DNA of 64,000 nt from Paraburkholderia edwinii (GCF_019428685.1 NZ_CP080096.1:2542001-2606000); one strand, 5' to 3'; shown: positions 26,944-36,518, numbered from the stretch's first letter. Program-made: numbers and translations. Notes: generated by a model from the sequence alone, not told the origin.

Positions 26944-27276
26944 ATGCGCAAGATGGCCATGCTGGTCGGCATCGCGCCGGAGAAAATCGCCGAATACAAG
27001 GCGCTGCACGCGGCCGTATGGCCTGCCGTTCTGGCACGCATCCGGCAGTCTAATATCCGCAATTACTCGATTTTCCTGCGCGAGCCGGAAAATCTGCTGG
27101 TCGGCTACTGGGAATACCACGGCGACGATTTCAATACCGATATGGCGGCGATCGCGGCCGACCCCGAGACGCAGCGCTGGTGGGAATTGACCGCGCCTTG
27201 CCAGACGCGGCTTGCGAGCGCCAGGGATCACGAACAGTGGTCGATGATGGACCAGGTGTTTGATCTCGACGGCTAG
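26944..27276 (+). CDS. rhaM: L-rhamnose mutarotase
   Basis: A 110-residue ferredoxin-like-fold enzyme that interconverts the alpha and beta anomers of L-rhamnose (relatives act on fucose). Family motifs are visible: EYKALHAAVWPAVL with the catalytic-type His and Trp-Pro, IRNYSIFLREPENLLVGYWEY (in part), and the C-terminal WWELTAPCQ. Length matches the usual 104-110. GGAG lies upstream of the ATG. No rhamnose catabolic or uptake genes are adjacent, so it stands alone here. The sugar ABC permeases at the right end of the window are of a different type. Confidence 0.92.
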   Translation: MRKMAMLVGIAPEKIAEYKALHAAVWPAVLARIRQSNIRNYSIFLREPENLLVGYWEYHGDDFNTDMAAIAADPETQRWWELTAPCQTRLASARDHEQWSMMDQVFDLDG

Positions 27277-27362
27277 TGTCGAGCGGCTACGAGGCTAGCG
27301 GCCAGCACGTTGATGCGACGCCGCTCTTGATGAACGCCAAGGCTGCGTGATCACCTGCGTGC

Positions 27363-28358
27363 CTAGCCACGCGGCTCACCGCGCGACGGCCGGTCAAAGC
27401 GCTGCTCGACCACCGGCTGTCCCCAATGCATGCCCTCGGCTTCGTGCGTAAGCGTGAAGCCCTCCGATTCGTACAGATGACGCGCGGCGTCGAGCCCTTT
27501 GAACGTCCATAGAAAGGTCTCGTTGAAGCGCGCGTCGACGTAATCGAGTGCTTTCGCGAGCAGACGGCGCCCGACGCCGGTGCCGCGCACCGCGTCGTCG
27601 ACGATAAACCAGCGCAGGTGCGCTTTGCCGGTCGCCTCGTCGCCGTCGATGGCGATCGAAGCGAGCGTGCGGTCGTCTTGCACGTAGCACCACAATTCCT
27701 TGCCGCTGGCGGGCAGCTGGTAAGCGAAGTCGGCCAGCTCCGATGCAACGCGCCGCTCAAAGAACGCGCCGAAGCCCGACTCGCGCGCGTAGTAACGCCC
27801 GTGCAGGGCCGCGATATCGCCGATGCAGCCGGGCCGGTAGCCGGTCTCGATCTGCCCCGCCGGCGCGAGGGCGGGCGCGTCGCGCGCCGTCTTGCCCGTG
27901 TCGTTATCGACTGCGAGCGCATCCGCATAGAGCGCGAGCGATCGCACGAGCGCCTGCTGATCCTCCGGTACGAGCTTGCGCAATGCATTCGACACCTGGT
28001 CGGTCGCGAAGCGGTCGATCTTTCTGCGCAGTTTTTGCCCCGCTTCGGTCAGATAAAGCAGCGACGAACGCGCGTCGTCGCTCGACGTCTCGCGATAGAC
28101 GAGCCCGCCTTCCTCGAGCTTCGCCAGTTGCCGGCTCGTATTCGATTTGTCGAGGCGCAGCAGATTCGCGAGATCGCGCGCCGGCATGCCCGGCGCGCCG
28201 CCGATCTCGATAATCGCGTGGCACGCGGACGGCGCAAGCTCGCTGTTGGCAAGCGTCGAGCGCATGAAGCCGAGTTCGCGCACAAGCTTGCGCGAGAACT
28301 CGCGCAGTTCGAGGATCGTGCGGTCGCGCGACTTTTCGGGTTGTGCGACGAAGTCCAT
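27363..28358 (-). CDS. Fused MarR-type regulator and GNAT N-acetyltransferase
   Basis: A 331-residue fusion. The ATG at 28356-28358 (MDFVAQPEKSR) has GGGAGG seven bases upstream, so a longer frame to 28439 is rejected; that extension would also cover the operator. Residues 10-150 are a MarR winged helix (LSPSACHAII-like segment, ARDLANLLRLDKSNTSRQLAKLEEGGLVYR in part, SSDDARSSLLYLTEAG). Residues 165-320 are a GNAT domain (HGRYYARESGFGAFFE, LRWFIVDDAVRGTGVGRRLLAKAL with the acyl-CoA loop). Such fusions are a recognised family, presumably sensing or modifying a small amine. Two perfect inverted repeats sit just upstream, so autoregulation is likely. Confidence 0.93.
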   Translation of the reverse strand: MDFVAQPEKSRDRTILELREFSRKLVRELGFMRSTLANSELAPSACHAIIEIGGAPGMPARDLANLLRLDKSNTSRQLAKLEEGGLVYRETSSDDARSSLLYLTEAGQKLRRKIDRFATDQVSNALRKLVPEDQQALVRSLALYADALAVDNDTGKTARDAPALAPAGQIETGYRPGCIGDIAALHGRYYARESGFGAFFERRVASELADFAYQLPASGKELWCYVQDDRTLASIAIDGDEATGKAHLRWFIVDDAVRGTGVGRRLLAKALDYVDARFNETFLWTFKGLDAARHLYESEGFTLTHEAEGMHWGQPVVEQRFDRPSRGEPRG

Positions 28359-28393
28359 GGCGGGCCTCCCGGCCTGTCCGGCCGCTCTTATCT

Positions 28394-28430
28394 GGTTGCG
28401 ATGTGCAACCAATATAATTGCGGACCGCAA
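28394..28430. promoter_or_regulatory. Paired palindromes: likely MarR-GNAT autoregulatory operator
   Basis: GGTTGC-N5-GCAACC (28394-28410) and TTGCGG-A-CCGCAA (28418-28430) are perfect inverted repeats seven bases apart. Both share a TTGC/GCAA core. They lie 36-72 bases upstream of the MarR-GNAT start. The AT-rich spacer reads TTATATT on the minus strand and could supply a -10 box. MarR proteins typically bind such repeats to repress their own promoter; binding here is inferred. Confidence 0.65.
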
Positions 28431-28574
28431 CTTGTTCAAGCGGATTTTGCAGGGGATGTGTAACGGATGGGAGTGATGCGTTGCATCACAGGGCGGCTCG
28501 TTTTGAGCTGCCCGTGCCTGTGACGCCTGGTGTTGCGGCGCGCCGAGCCCGGCTGCCGCGCCTCGTTGTTTCGC

Positions 28575-29672
28575 TCAGTGCGCCGCAGTGCCGAGCCGCG
28601 CTTCGAAGAACGCGGTCGCCGCATTGAGCGTCAGCCGATGCACTTCGTCCTGGCGGACCGCCTGCGCGCATGGGGGTATCGTTGCGCGCGCCGCGGCGGC
28701 GCAGGTCGCAAGGAAATCGTAGTGCGTCACGCCGTCGAGGCGCGTGAGCATTGCGTCGGGAATCAGGCGTGCAGCGACCACGGCGTTCGATGGCGCGGGC
28801 GCGACCGTATCCGCATCGCCCACGAAGATGCGCACGGGTGTGTGCAGTGCCTCGAGGCTCGCGGGATCGATCTCCTGCACGAGCGCCGGCGCCATCACAA
28901 ACACCGCGCGAACGTGCGCGATGCCGTGATTGTCTTCAGCATGCGCAAACGCGGCGCGAATCTCGGGGCGCTCGATTTCGCGATAGTAATCCTGCTGCGT
29001 CACCGTGAATTCGAGTTGCGGCTTGCACATTGCATCGTCGGGATGCACGCGGCACAACTGCTCGAGGCGGCTCGGCTGAACGCGCGCGCCGGCTGCCACC
29101 AGCGACGTAAAGCCGCCGGCCGAAAAGCCCGCGATACCGAGCCGCGCAATATCGATGTGCGGCCCGACGAGCGGATCGCGCGCCACTGCATCGAGCGCGA
29201 CGCGCAGGTCTTCCGCGCGATCCCACGACAGCAATGCGCCCGGTATCGTCATTGGGTCGCCTGCGTTGTTGCCGGGGTGATCGACCGCGACGACGACATA
29301 GCCGTCGCGCGCGAGCGCGATGCCGAACCAGCCCATGATGCGGGCGCTGCCGCCGAAGCCGTGCGACAGCAGAATGACGGGGCGCCGCTCGCCTGCCGCA
29401 AAAGGCGCGTTGGGCGCGTCGGCGCCGACGTTGAAGAGCGGTTTGTCCGGTGGACCGATCGTAACGGGTCGTTCCACCGCGTCGGCACTCGCCGGATACC
29501 AGACGGTGATGCGCAGTTGCGTGCGATGCTGCGCGTCGCGCAGGCTCGCGGTCGGATCGTACGCGGTGCGGTGAAGTTCGCCGACCGGCGCTGCGCAAGC
29601 AGCCGTGCCAACGATAAATGTCAGCAGAAATGCCGCGGCCTTTGCAGCGGTCTTCCCAAGCAGATCGCGCAT
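28575..29672 (-). CDS. Secreted alpha/beta hydrolase (dienelactone hydrolase/PAF-acetylhydrolase-like)
   Basis: A 365-residue esterase-type protein with an N-terminal signal peptide (AFLLTFIVGTAACAAP). AAGGAGA before the ATG at 29670-29672 fixes the start. The oxyanion region is ILLSHGFGGSARIMGW, and the nucleophile elbow is GFSAGG with Ser between the glycines. A likely acid lies in IFVGDADTVAP and the His in GVTHYDF. It resembles periplasmic dienelactone hydrolase or platelet-activating-factor acetylhydrolase-like proteins. The substrate is unknown. It is transcribed alone on the minus strand. Confidence 0.85.
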   Translation of the reverse strand: MRDLLGKTAAKAAAFLLTFIVGTAACAAPVGELHRTAYDPTASLRDAQHRTQLRITVWYPASADAVERPVTIGPPDKPLFNVGADAPNAPFAAGERRPVILLSHGFGGSARIMGWFGIALARDGYVVVAVDHPGNNAGDPMTIPGALLSWDRAEDLRVALDAVARDPLVGPHIDIARLGIAGFSAGGFTSLVAAGARVQPSRLEQLCRVHPDDAMCKPQLEFTVTQQDYYREIERPEIRAAFAHAEDNHGIAHVRAVFVMAPALVQEIDPASLEALHTPVRIFVGDADTVAPAPSNAVVAARLIPDAMLTRLDGVTHYDFLATCAAAARATIPPCAQAVRQDEVHRLTLNAATAFFEARLGTAAH

Positions 29673-29856
29673 CGTGTCTCCTTCATGATCGTTTTTCCGG
29701 GTGACTGATCGTCGCAGCCACACCGTTATTCTTTCACGCGAACCCGATTACACGAAGCATAAAGCACGCGCGCGGCATTCAACCGTTGAAAACGGCTAAA
29801 CACCGCGCGCTTTTGAAACATCAGCGTACCTCGAGGCAGGCTCGCTTTGGGGGCAG

Positions 29857-31269
29857 TCAGTCCGGCATGCCCTTTCCGCGCGTTTCCGGCAGGAACCACG
29901 GCAGCACGATCCCGATCACATAGACCGAGCCGAGCGCCATCGCCGCTTGCGGCACGCCACCGAACGACTTGATCATGCTGCCTGCGATAATCGGAAAGAC
30001 CCACGCAATCAGCCGCGCCGCATTGAACACGAAGCTGATCGCCGTCGAACGGACGGTGCTCGTGAACAGTTCGCACGGATAGATCGCCATCCATACGTAC
30101 GCGCAGCCGAGCGTGAAAAAGCCGTTGATCGGCGCGACGACCATCATCGCTTCGACGCTCGACGTGAATTTGTAGGTGATCACCGTCGTCACGAGCGAGC
30201 CGACGAAGCTCAGCGACAGAAACGCCTTGCGGCCGATCGCATCGATAATGAAGCCCGCGACCATATACGCGACGATCGCGCCGATCGTGTACGAGATCGA
30301 CACCTTCGAGCCCCACGACATTGGGTCGGCAATGTTTTGCGCTTTTGCGATCGCTACGGTGTGTGTGGGCAGCCAGCTCGAGATCGCCCACCAGCCGACC
30401 GTCGTGACGATCGACAGCACGAGCAGAATCAGCGTGCGGCGTGCGGCCTCGCGCTCGTTGAACAGTTGCGCGAGCGTGAAAGGACGTTTTTCGCTGTGCG
30501 TCGTTGCGGTTGCGGCTGCATTTGCCGCTCCGTTCACCCCTGCATTCGTGCCTCGTTGCGCGGGCGACGATGCGGACACCGAAGCCGACGTCGCATTCCA
30601 GCGTTTCTCGCGCACCGCGCGCTGCCATTTCTCCGATTCGTTCACGCCGCGCCGGATATACAAGACGAACAGCGCGGGCACCGCGCCGAGCACGAACATC
30701 AGACGCCATGTTTCGGCGCCGAGCGGATGGAGCGACGACATCGCGTACCAGACGACCGCGGCCGTCAGCGTGCCCCAACCGAAGCCCGATTGCAGAAAGC
30801 CGGCGCCTTTCGCACGCGCTTCCTCGGGCCACGTCTCGGACAGCAGCGCAATGCCCGTGCTCCATTCGCTGCCCATTGCGAGGCCGGTCAGAAAGCGCAG
30901 TGCGCACAAGGTCCAGACCGTATCGGAGAGCGCAGTGAAACCGGAGAACAGGGCGTATAACAGTACCGACCACAGCATCATGCGCTTGCGACCGACGTAG
31001 TCGGCGAGAATACCGCCGACGAGTCCGCCGATGCCCCAGCCGAGCAGCGTGATGCCGATCACGATCCCGGCGTAGATGGTCGACGATGCGGCCTGCGCCG
31101 GCGTCAGCACCGAATGCAGCATCGGCACGAGCACGACGACCAGCACGAGCGCCTCATAGCCGTCGAAGATCCAGCCGAGAAAGCTCGCGCGCAGCACGCG
31201 CCAGTGCATCGCCGTCAGACCGTCGTACCAGCGGCCGCGTGCGCCGACCGCAATTTGCCCTTGTTCCAT
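29857..31269 (-). CDS. MFS transporter, organic/aromatic acid or sugar type
   Basis: A 470-residue major facilitator with 12 predicted helices. The A-motif is GGILADYVGRKRMM between helices 2 and 3 and recurs as GFIIDAIGRKAFL in the second half; RFLTGLAMGSEWSTG is the typical helix 4 signature of metabolite:proton symporters. The central cytoplasmic loop carries an Ala-Ser-Thr-Gly-rich low-complexity insert (about residues 225-262). It lies 70 bases downstream of the Old Yellow Enzyme gene on the same strand, so uptake of that enzyme's substrate is a possibility. The substrate cannot be assigned. Confidence 0.88.
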   Translation of the reverse strand: MEQGQIAVGARGRWYDGLTAMHWRVLRASFLGWIFDGYEALVLVVVLVPMLHSVLTPAQAASSTIYAGIVIGITLLGWGIGGLVGGILADYVGRKRMMLWSVLLYALFSGFTALSDTVWTLCALRFLTGLAMGSEWSTGIALLSETWPEEARAKGAGFLQSGFGWGTLTAAVVWYAMSSLHPLGAETWRLMFVLGAVPALFVLYIRRGVNESEKWQRAVREKRWNATSASVSASSPAQRGTNAGVNGAANAAATATTHSEKRPFTLAQLFNEREAARRTLILLVLSIVTTVGWWAISSWLPTHTVAIAKAQNIADPMSWGSKVSISYTIGAIVAYMVAGFIIDAIGRKAFLSLSFVGSLVTTVITYKFTSSVEAMMVVAPINGFFTLGCAYVWMAIYPCELFTSTVRSTAISFVFNAARLIAWVFPIIAGSMIKSFGGVPQAAMALGSVYVIGIVLPWFLPETRGKGMPD

Positions 31270-31339
31270 CGTGCTTTGTCTCCAATGTACTTGCCTGCGT
31301 CCTACTGCCGGTTCGTGTGCCGGCTTATTGCATTTTCTT

Positions 31340-32455
31340 TTACCGCTGTCCGAACGACGCGCCGCTGAACACCTTGTTCACGCCGCGCGGCTCGCTGCGC
31401 CAGTATTGCGGCGGCGCCGTCACGCTTGCGCCGAGTTCCGCCGCCGCATGCCACGGCCAGCGCGGATCCCACAACACCGCGCGAGCCAGCGCGATCAGAT
31501 CGGCCTCGCCGCTGCGAATGACCTTGTCCGCATCGGCCGCCTGCGTGACGAGGCCAACGCCGACCGTGGTCATGCCGGTCGCCTCGCGCACCGCCTTCGC
31601 AAACGGAATTTGATAATGCGGGCCAAGCGGAATCTTCTGCAATGGCGACAAGCCGCCCGTCGACACGTCGATCCAGTCGCAGCCAAGCTGTTTCAACCGC
31701 AGCGCGAGTTCGATCGTGCCGTCGAGTTCCCAGCCGCCCTCCACCCAGTCGGTCGCCGACACGCGCACGCCGAGCGGCTTGTCCGCCGGCCACGCGGCGC
31801 GCACCGCTTCGAATATCTCGAGCGGAAAGCGCATGCGGTTTTCGAGCGAGCCGCCGTATTCGTCGCTGCGTTGATTCGACAGCGGTGACAGAAACTGGTG
31901 CAGCAGATAGCCATGCGCGAAGTGCAATTCGATCGAGGCAAGTCCAACGCGCGCCGCGCGCCGTGCACTCGCGACAAACGCGTCGCGAATCCGCTGCAAG
32001 CCGGCACGATCGAGTCCGGCGGGTGTCGCTTCGCCGTCGCGCTGCGCGATCGGCGACGGCGCAAAGGTCTGCCAGCCGCCGTCTGCGGCGGCGATCAGCG
32101 TGCCGCCTCGCCACGGCGGTTCGCTCGAGGCCTTGCGGCCCGCATGGTTCAGCTGCACGCCGATCGGCATATCGCTGAACTCGCGCACGTCCTCGAGCAC
32201 GCGGGCGAGCGCGCGCTCGTTGTCGTCCGAATAGAGGCCGAGACATTGCGGCGTAATGCGTCCCGCCGGTTCGACCGCGGTCGCTTCGAGCAGCATCATG
32301 GCCGCGCCGCTTTGCGACAGGTTGCCGATGTGAATGCGATGCCATGCGCTAGCCGAGCCTTCGATCGCGCTGTACTGGCACATCGGGCTGATCACGATTC
32401 GGTTCGCCAGTTCGAGCGAGCCGAGCTTCAGAGGAGAGAAAAGTGTTGCGTCCAT
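31340..32455 (-). CDS. NADH:flavin oxidoreductase, Old Yellow Enzyme family (YqjM/XenA-like)
   Basis: A 371-residue FMN enzyme that reduces activated C=C bonds or nitro compounds with NAD(P)H. The start MDATLFSPLKLG at 32453-32455 gives the standard N-terminus. Features of the YqjM/XenA class are PMCQYSA (regulatory Cys), QLNHAGRK, and FAHGYLLHQFLSPLSNQR (in part) followed by DEYGGSLENRMRF. The barrel closes with GLVTQAADADKVI and ALARAVLWDPRWPWHAA. A LysR gene is transcribed divergently and probably controls it. The MFS gene follows on the same strand. Confidence 0.95.
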   Translation of the reverse strand: MDATLFSPLKLGSLELANRIVISPMCQYSAIEGSASAWHRIHIGNLSQSGAAMMLLEATAVEPAGRITPQCLGLYSDDNERALARVLEDVREFSDMPIGVQLNHAGRKASSEPPWRGGTLIAAADGGWQTFAPSPIAQRDGEATPAGLDRAGLQRIRDAFVASARRAARVGLASIELHFAHGYLLHQFLSPLSNQRSDEYGGSLENRMRFPLEIFEAVRAAWPADKPLGVRVSATDWVEGGWELDGTIELALRLKQLGCDWIDVSTGGLSPLQKIPLGPHYQIPFAKAVREATGMTTVGVGLVTQAADADKVIRSGEADLIALARAVLWDPRWPWHAAAELGASVTAPPQYWRSEPRGVNKVFSGASFGQR

Positions 32456-32786
32456 CGATTCGATTGAGTTCAACGGATTGAATGAAATGAAAGCCGCGGG
32501 CGAGCAGATTGCCGAACGGCATTGCATAAGACCGTCGCTGTATGCCGCGGCCCGCGCGTTCAGTGCGGGCCTCGCGGCGCGCGATGGCTCGCCGCCGCGG
32601 ATGCCACCTGCCGACGCCTGCGTCCAACGCTGGATGGGTTATAGAATGCGGTTTGGCGCACCATTTGAGAATTTCTGATTATTCAGCGCTGCCATCGCCA
32701 ATCGAGATGGATCGTCGATGGAGGTCGCCAGCCGCTAAAGAACCGCAAAACCAGGGGGAAACCCGTACATGGAAGGGTGCTAGAGC
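32456..32786. promoter_or_regulatory. Divergent control region between OYE and LysR genes
   Basis: A 331-base gene-free region between divergent genes. It is AT-richer around 32640-32690 (GAGAATTTCTGATTATTCAG), where a LysR T-N11-A type site could lie, but I could not fix a single convincing inverted repeat. It should contain both promoters and the LysR operator. Confidence 0.5.
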
Positions 32787-33737
32787 ATGCGCGCCACCGA
32801 GGAGCGTCCGCTGCGCTTCGACATCGAATCGCTGCGGATTTTTGTCGCCGTCGTCGAAGAAGGCAGCATCGCGGCCGCGTCGGGCAGGATGCATCTGGTT
32901 GCGTCGGCGGTCAGCAAGCGCGTGTCGGATCTCGAAGCCGAGGCTGGCACGCCGCTGCTCTATCGGCATAGCCGCGGCGTGCTGGCCACGCCGGCCGGCG
33001 ACGCACTCTATCATCATGCGAAGCGGCTCGTCGAGCATCTGCAGCAGATCTCCGACGAACTGTCGGAGTACTCGCAAGGCTTGCGCGGCCATGCGCGCAT
33101 TTACGTGAATTTCACCGCGATGGTGCTGTATCTGCCGGCGGCGCTCAATTCGTTTCTGCATGTGAATCCGCAAGTGCGCGTCGATATGGTCGAGAAGACC
33201 AGCGACGAAGTCGTGCAGGCCATCGCCAGCGGCGTCGCCGATCTCGGCATCTGCGCGGCCTCGCGCGATGCATTGGGCGACCTGCAGGTGCGTCCCTATC
33301 GCGTCGACAAACTCGTGCTGATCGTGCCGAAGGCACACCGCTTCGCCGAACGCACGCGCGTCGCCTTCGACGAGACGCTCGACGACGATTTCGTTTGCAT
33401 GCCGTACGGCACGTCGATTCCGAAACTATGCCGTGCAGCCGCCGAACGCGCGGGCCGGCGCATGCGCGTGCGCATCGAGGTGACAAGCTTCGAGGGCGTG
33501 CGCAATATGGTCGGTGCGGGTCTCGGCATTGGCGTATTGCCGGAGGGAAGCGTGCTGCCTTATCTCGAGTCGGCGGGCATTCGCGCCATCGAACTCGAAG
33601 AACCGTGGGCGTTCCGGCCGCTCGTGATCGTGGCGCGCAACTTCGATACGCTGCCGATGCCGGCGCGTATTCTTGTCGATCATTTGCAGAAGGATGCGGC
33701 GGCGGTTGTGCCGGTCGTTGGGCCGCGTGCGGCGTGA
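32787..33737 (+). CDS. LysR-family transcriptional regulator
   Basis: A 316-residue LysR regulator. The N-terminal helix-turn-helix reads FDIESLRIFVAVVEEGSIAAASGRMHLVASAVSKRVSDLE (only key parts needed: SIAAAS, ASAVSKRVSDLE), followed by GTPLLYRHSRGVLATPAGD. Residues 95-300 form the periplasmic-binding-like co-inducer domain (VADLGICAAS, GAGLGIGVLPEGSV). It is divergent from the Old Yellow Enzyme gene and likely regulates it and itself. The inducer is unknown. Confidence 0.93.
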   Translation: MRATEERPLRFDIESLRIFVAVVEEGSIAAASGRMHLVASAVSKRVSDLEAEAGTPLLYRHSRGVLATPAGDALYHHAKRLVEHLQQISDELSEYSQGLRGHARIYVNFTAMVLYLPAALNSFLHVNPQVRVDMVEKTSDEVVQAIASGVADLGICAASRDALGDLQVRPYRVDKLVLIVPKAHRFAERTRVAFDETLDDDFVCMPYGTSIPKLCRAAAERAGRRMRVRIEVTSFEGVRNMVGAGLGIGVLPEGSVLPYLESAGIRAIELEEPWAFRPLVIVARNFDTLPMPARILVDHLQKDAAAVVPVVGPRAA

Positions 33738-33843
33738 CGATCGGGATGCGGCCTTGAATACCACGGCTTTGAATACCGCTTAAAAAGCGAGTTTCGAAGC
33801 CGCGCTGCATTGCGCTTCGTAAGCTCTGCCCCGCCCCGTCAAT

Positions 33844-34656
33844 TCACACAAGTTGCGCAAGGAACGATTCCAGCGCGCGATTGAATTGCGCAGGCCGTTG
33901 CAGCGGCGCGAAGTGACTGACACGTTCCAGTAGCTGCCACTGCGCCCCCGGAATGCTGCGCGCCAGATACTCGGCGTGTTCGCGCTTGATGAATTCGTCA
34001 TGTTCGCTTTGCGCGATCGTCACCGGCACGCGAATCTGCGCGAGTTGATGCGCGCTCCAGTTCGGCTCGGTCTTTTGCATCGTGCTAACCGCTTCGACGA
34101 ATGCATCGAACTCGTGCGGCGTGGCCGAAAGCTGCCGATAGTCCTTCACATGCCTTTCGAAGCAATGGTCGATCACCGGCGTCGCGACGAAAGGTTTCGC
34201 GCCGTCCGGGCTCATATTGCAGCCGAAGAAGAACACGCCGGCCACGCGCTCGGGCGCTTGCGCCGCGAGTATCAGCGACGTGCACGCGCCGTCGCTCCAT
34301 CCGATCAGCGCGACCCGTTCGAGATGCAATGCGTCGAGCACCGCGCGGACGTCCGATGCCATCAATTCATAGCGATAAGGACGCGCGTCGCGTGTGCTGC
34401 GGCCATGGCCACGGCTGTCGATCGTGACGACGTAATGCCCTGCTGCCACGAGCGCCGGCACCTGGTGACCCCAGTTCCCGCTATGACCGAGGCCGCCATG
34501 CAGCAGCACGACCGGCACGCGGTCGCCGCGCATTCCGCAAGCCGCATACCAGAGGCTTGCGCCATCGTGTTCGATATGGCCTTCACGCTCGCTTGCGGGT
34601 AACGGCGGTGCACCTGTTGCAGCGAACTGTGCGAGGTCGTCGTCGCATGAATGCAT
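33844..34656 (-). CDS. Alpha/beta hydrolase (cytosolic)
   Basis: A 270-residue hydrolase with the classical pattern: oxyanion VVLLHGGLGHSGNW, TIDSRGHGRS, nucleophile GWSDGA (Ser), acid region TIAQSEHDEF and the catalytic His in LERVSHFAPLQRP. There is no signal peptide. It resembles carboxylesterase, lactonase or ring-cleavage hydrolase members of the superfamily; the substrate is unassigned. GGAG precedes the ATG. It is convergent with the LysR gene and divergent from the secreted lipase-like gene. Confidence 0.88.
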   Translation of the reverse strand: MHSCDDDLAQFAATGAPPLPASEREGHIEHDGASLWYAACGMRGDRVPVVLLHGGLGHSGNWGHQVPALVAAGHYVVTIDSRGHGRSTRDARPYRYELMASDVRAVLDALHLERVALIGWSDGACTSLILAAQAPERVAGVFFFGCNMSPDGAKPFVATPVIDHCFERHVKDYRQLSATPHEFDAFVEAVSTMQKTEPNWSAHQLAQIRVPVTIAQSEHDEFIKREHAEYLARSIPGAQWQLLERVSHFAPLQRPAQFNRALESFLAQLV

Positions 34657-34875
34657 GTTGATTGTCTCCGTTCTCTTGTGCGTGTTCTCATGCGCGCTCT
34701 GCTTCGAGTGCGGGTGGTTGTGTGCGCAATTTCTCTCCTGCCCAGGAATTCGCGCCGATGTCCGGTGTTATGCCACATGCCCTGCTGGTTTCTCGCCGTT
34801 CACTAAGGGCGAAACAATGCTTGCATATGCATGCGATCGGCAAATGCGTTTCTTTTTTACCGGAGAAAGACACCT

Positions 34876-36480
34876 ATGCGACGACTCTACACGATGATCA
34901 AAACCGCCACCGCACTCGGCGTGCTGCTTGGCGCCGTGCACGCCTACGCGCAAACGATGCAGACCGCGCCTGTTGCTTCAGACGCGAACAGCAATGCGAA
35001 CACTGCGAACACTGCAAGCACCAACGCAAGCACCGCCGCCGCTGCCTCCGCGCAACTCCTGCTGCGCGGCATACCGACGGGGCGACCGGTCAATAAGGAA
35101 ACGCTCACGCCCGCCGCTTTCACGGCACTGCTTCAAGCAAAATCGCCTGCGCTGCTGCAAATCGCGGGCACGCCGAAGTGCACGGTCAGCCTCTATTCGC
35201 TCGGCTATCGCACGGTCGGCGGACACGGTGAACCGACGACCGCCACCACCGGAGTGATGCTGCCTTCCGGCTCCGCCGCCGGCTGCTCGGGCACACACCC
35301 TGTCGTGCTCTATTCGCACGGCACGTCGACGGACAAGCACTACGACGCCACCAATCTTAACGGCGATATCGATGGCGAAGACGACGCACTGCTCGTCGCC
35401 GCCGTTTTCGCAGCGCAAGGCTATACCGTCGTCATGCCGAACTACGCAGGCTATGCGGGTTCGACCTTGTCGTATGCGCCGTTTCTGAATGCAGACCAGC
35501 AGTCGGCCGATATGATCGACGCGCTGCGTGCCTCACGCATCGGATTTCCGTCCGTGCTGGTCGACAGCATCGTCAACAAGCTGTTCGTCACCGGGTACTC
35601 GCAGGGCGGCTACGTCGCCGCGGCGACCTTGCGCGCGATGCAGCAATTGCCGCTCGAATTTCATCCGGTGGCAATGGCGGCGGGAAGCGGTCCGTACGCA
35701 CTCTCGCATCTGGTCGACGAAGAAATCGACGGTGCGCCGAGCGCCTCCGCGCCGCTGCTGTTCGGTCTGGTGACGGACAGTTGGCAGAACTCGTACAACA
35801 ATGTCTATCGCGTGCCGACCGAGGCATTCGCTCCGCAATACGCGGCGCGCGCGCCCACGCTGTTTCCGACCACGGAGTCCGAAGCCACGCTGTTTGCTGA
35901 AAACGTGATACCGGCCACCGCGCTATTCGAGGCCGGTTCATTGCCGCCGCCGAATTTGTCCAATCCGGACACGGCTCTGGTTGTGCAGTCGGGCTTCGCC
36001 GCCACCAACTTCTTTCTGAACACAAGCTTTCGCGAGCAGCTGGTGGCGGACGTCGCCGCCAATCCGTGCAGCGATGCGACGGGCCAACCCATTGCGAACT
36101 GCGCGCCGACGACCGGGTTCCGCCAGGACGCGTTGCGCAACGACCTGCTCAATTTCAAGCCCAAGGTTCCGCTGCAACTGTGCGGCGCGCATTCGGATAG
36201 CGTCGTGTACTTCTCGAACGCGCAAATCGCCGCGAAGTTCTTTCAGCAGGAAGGCGTGGACGCGTCGCAGCTGACCCTGATCGACGTCGATCCGGGCAAC
36301 GCAGCGCCATCCGGGCCGTTTGCGGCGCTACAGGCCGGATTCTCCGCGGCGCGTGCGCAGGACGCCGCGCAGCTCGGCAACACGCCGACCGGGCAGCTCG
36401 AACTGTCGATCGATATTCATACGCTGGCGGCGCCGTTCTGCGTGGTCGCCGCGCGGAGCTTCTTCCAGAGCATCAAGTAG
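34876..36480 (+). CDS. Secreted lipase/esterase-like alpha/beta hydrolase
   Basis: A 534-residue exported hydrolase. The ATG at 34876 (MRRLYTMIK) has CGGAGAAAG upstream; an earlier ATG at 34831 lacks one. A signal peptide ends near AYAQ, followed by a low-complexity Asn-Ala-Thr-Ser stretch (residues 35-60). The nucleophile elbow is TGYSQGGYVAA; the acid is probably in CGAHSDSVV and the His in IDIHTLAAPFC. It resembles secreted lipases of the CAL-A-like group and related esterases. Paired cysteines may form disulfides. Substrate is unknown. A 15-base-pair hairpin follows the stop. Confidence 0.85.
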   Translation: MRRLYTMIKTATALGVLLGAVHAYAQTMQTAPVASDANSNANTANTASTNASTAAAASAQLLLRGIPTGRPVNKETLTPAAFTALLQAKSPALLQIAGTPKCTVSLYSLGYRTVGGHGEPTTATTGVMLPSGSAAGCSGTHPVVLYSHGTSTDKHYDATNLNGDIDGEDDALLVAAVFAAQGYTVVMPNYAGYAGSTLSYAPFLNADQQSADMIDALRASRIGFPSVLVDSIVNKLFVTGYSQGGYVAAATLRAMQQLPLEFHPVAMAAGSGPYALSHLVDEEIDGAPSASAPLLFGLVTDSWQNSYNNVYRVPTEAFAPQYAARAPTLFPTTESEATLFAENVIPATALFEAGSLPPPNLSNPDTALVVQSGFAATNFFLNTSFREQLVADVAANPCSDATGQPIANCAPTTGFRQDALRNDLLNFKPKVPLQLCGAHSDSVVYFSNAQIAAKFFQQEGVDASQLTLIDVDPGNAAPSGPFAALQAGFSAARAQDAAQLGNTPTGQLELSIDIHTLAAPFCVVAARSFFQSIK

Positions 36481-36518
36481 GTCAAGGCGCGAGGCGCATG
36501 CGCGTCGCGCCTGGCCTG

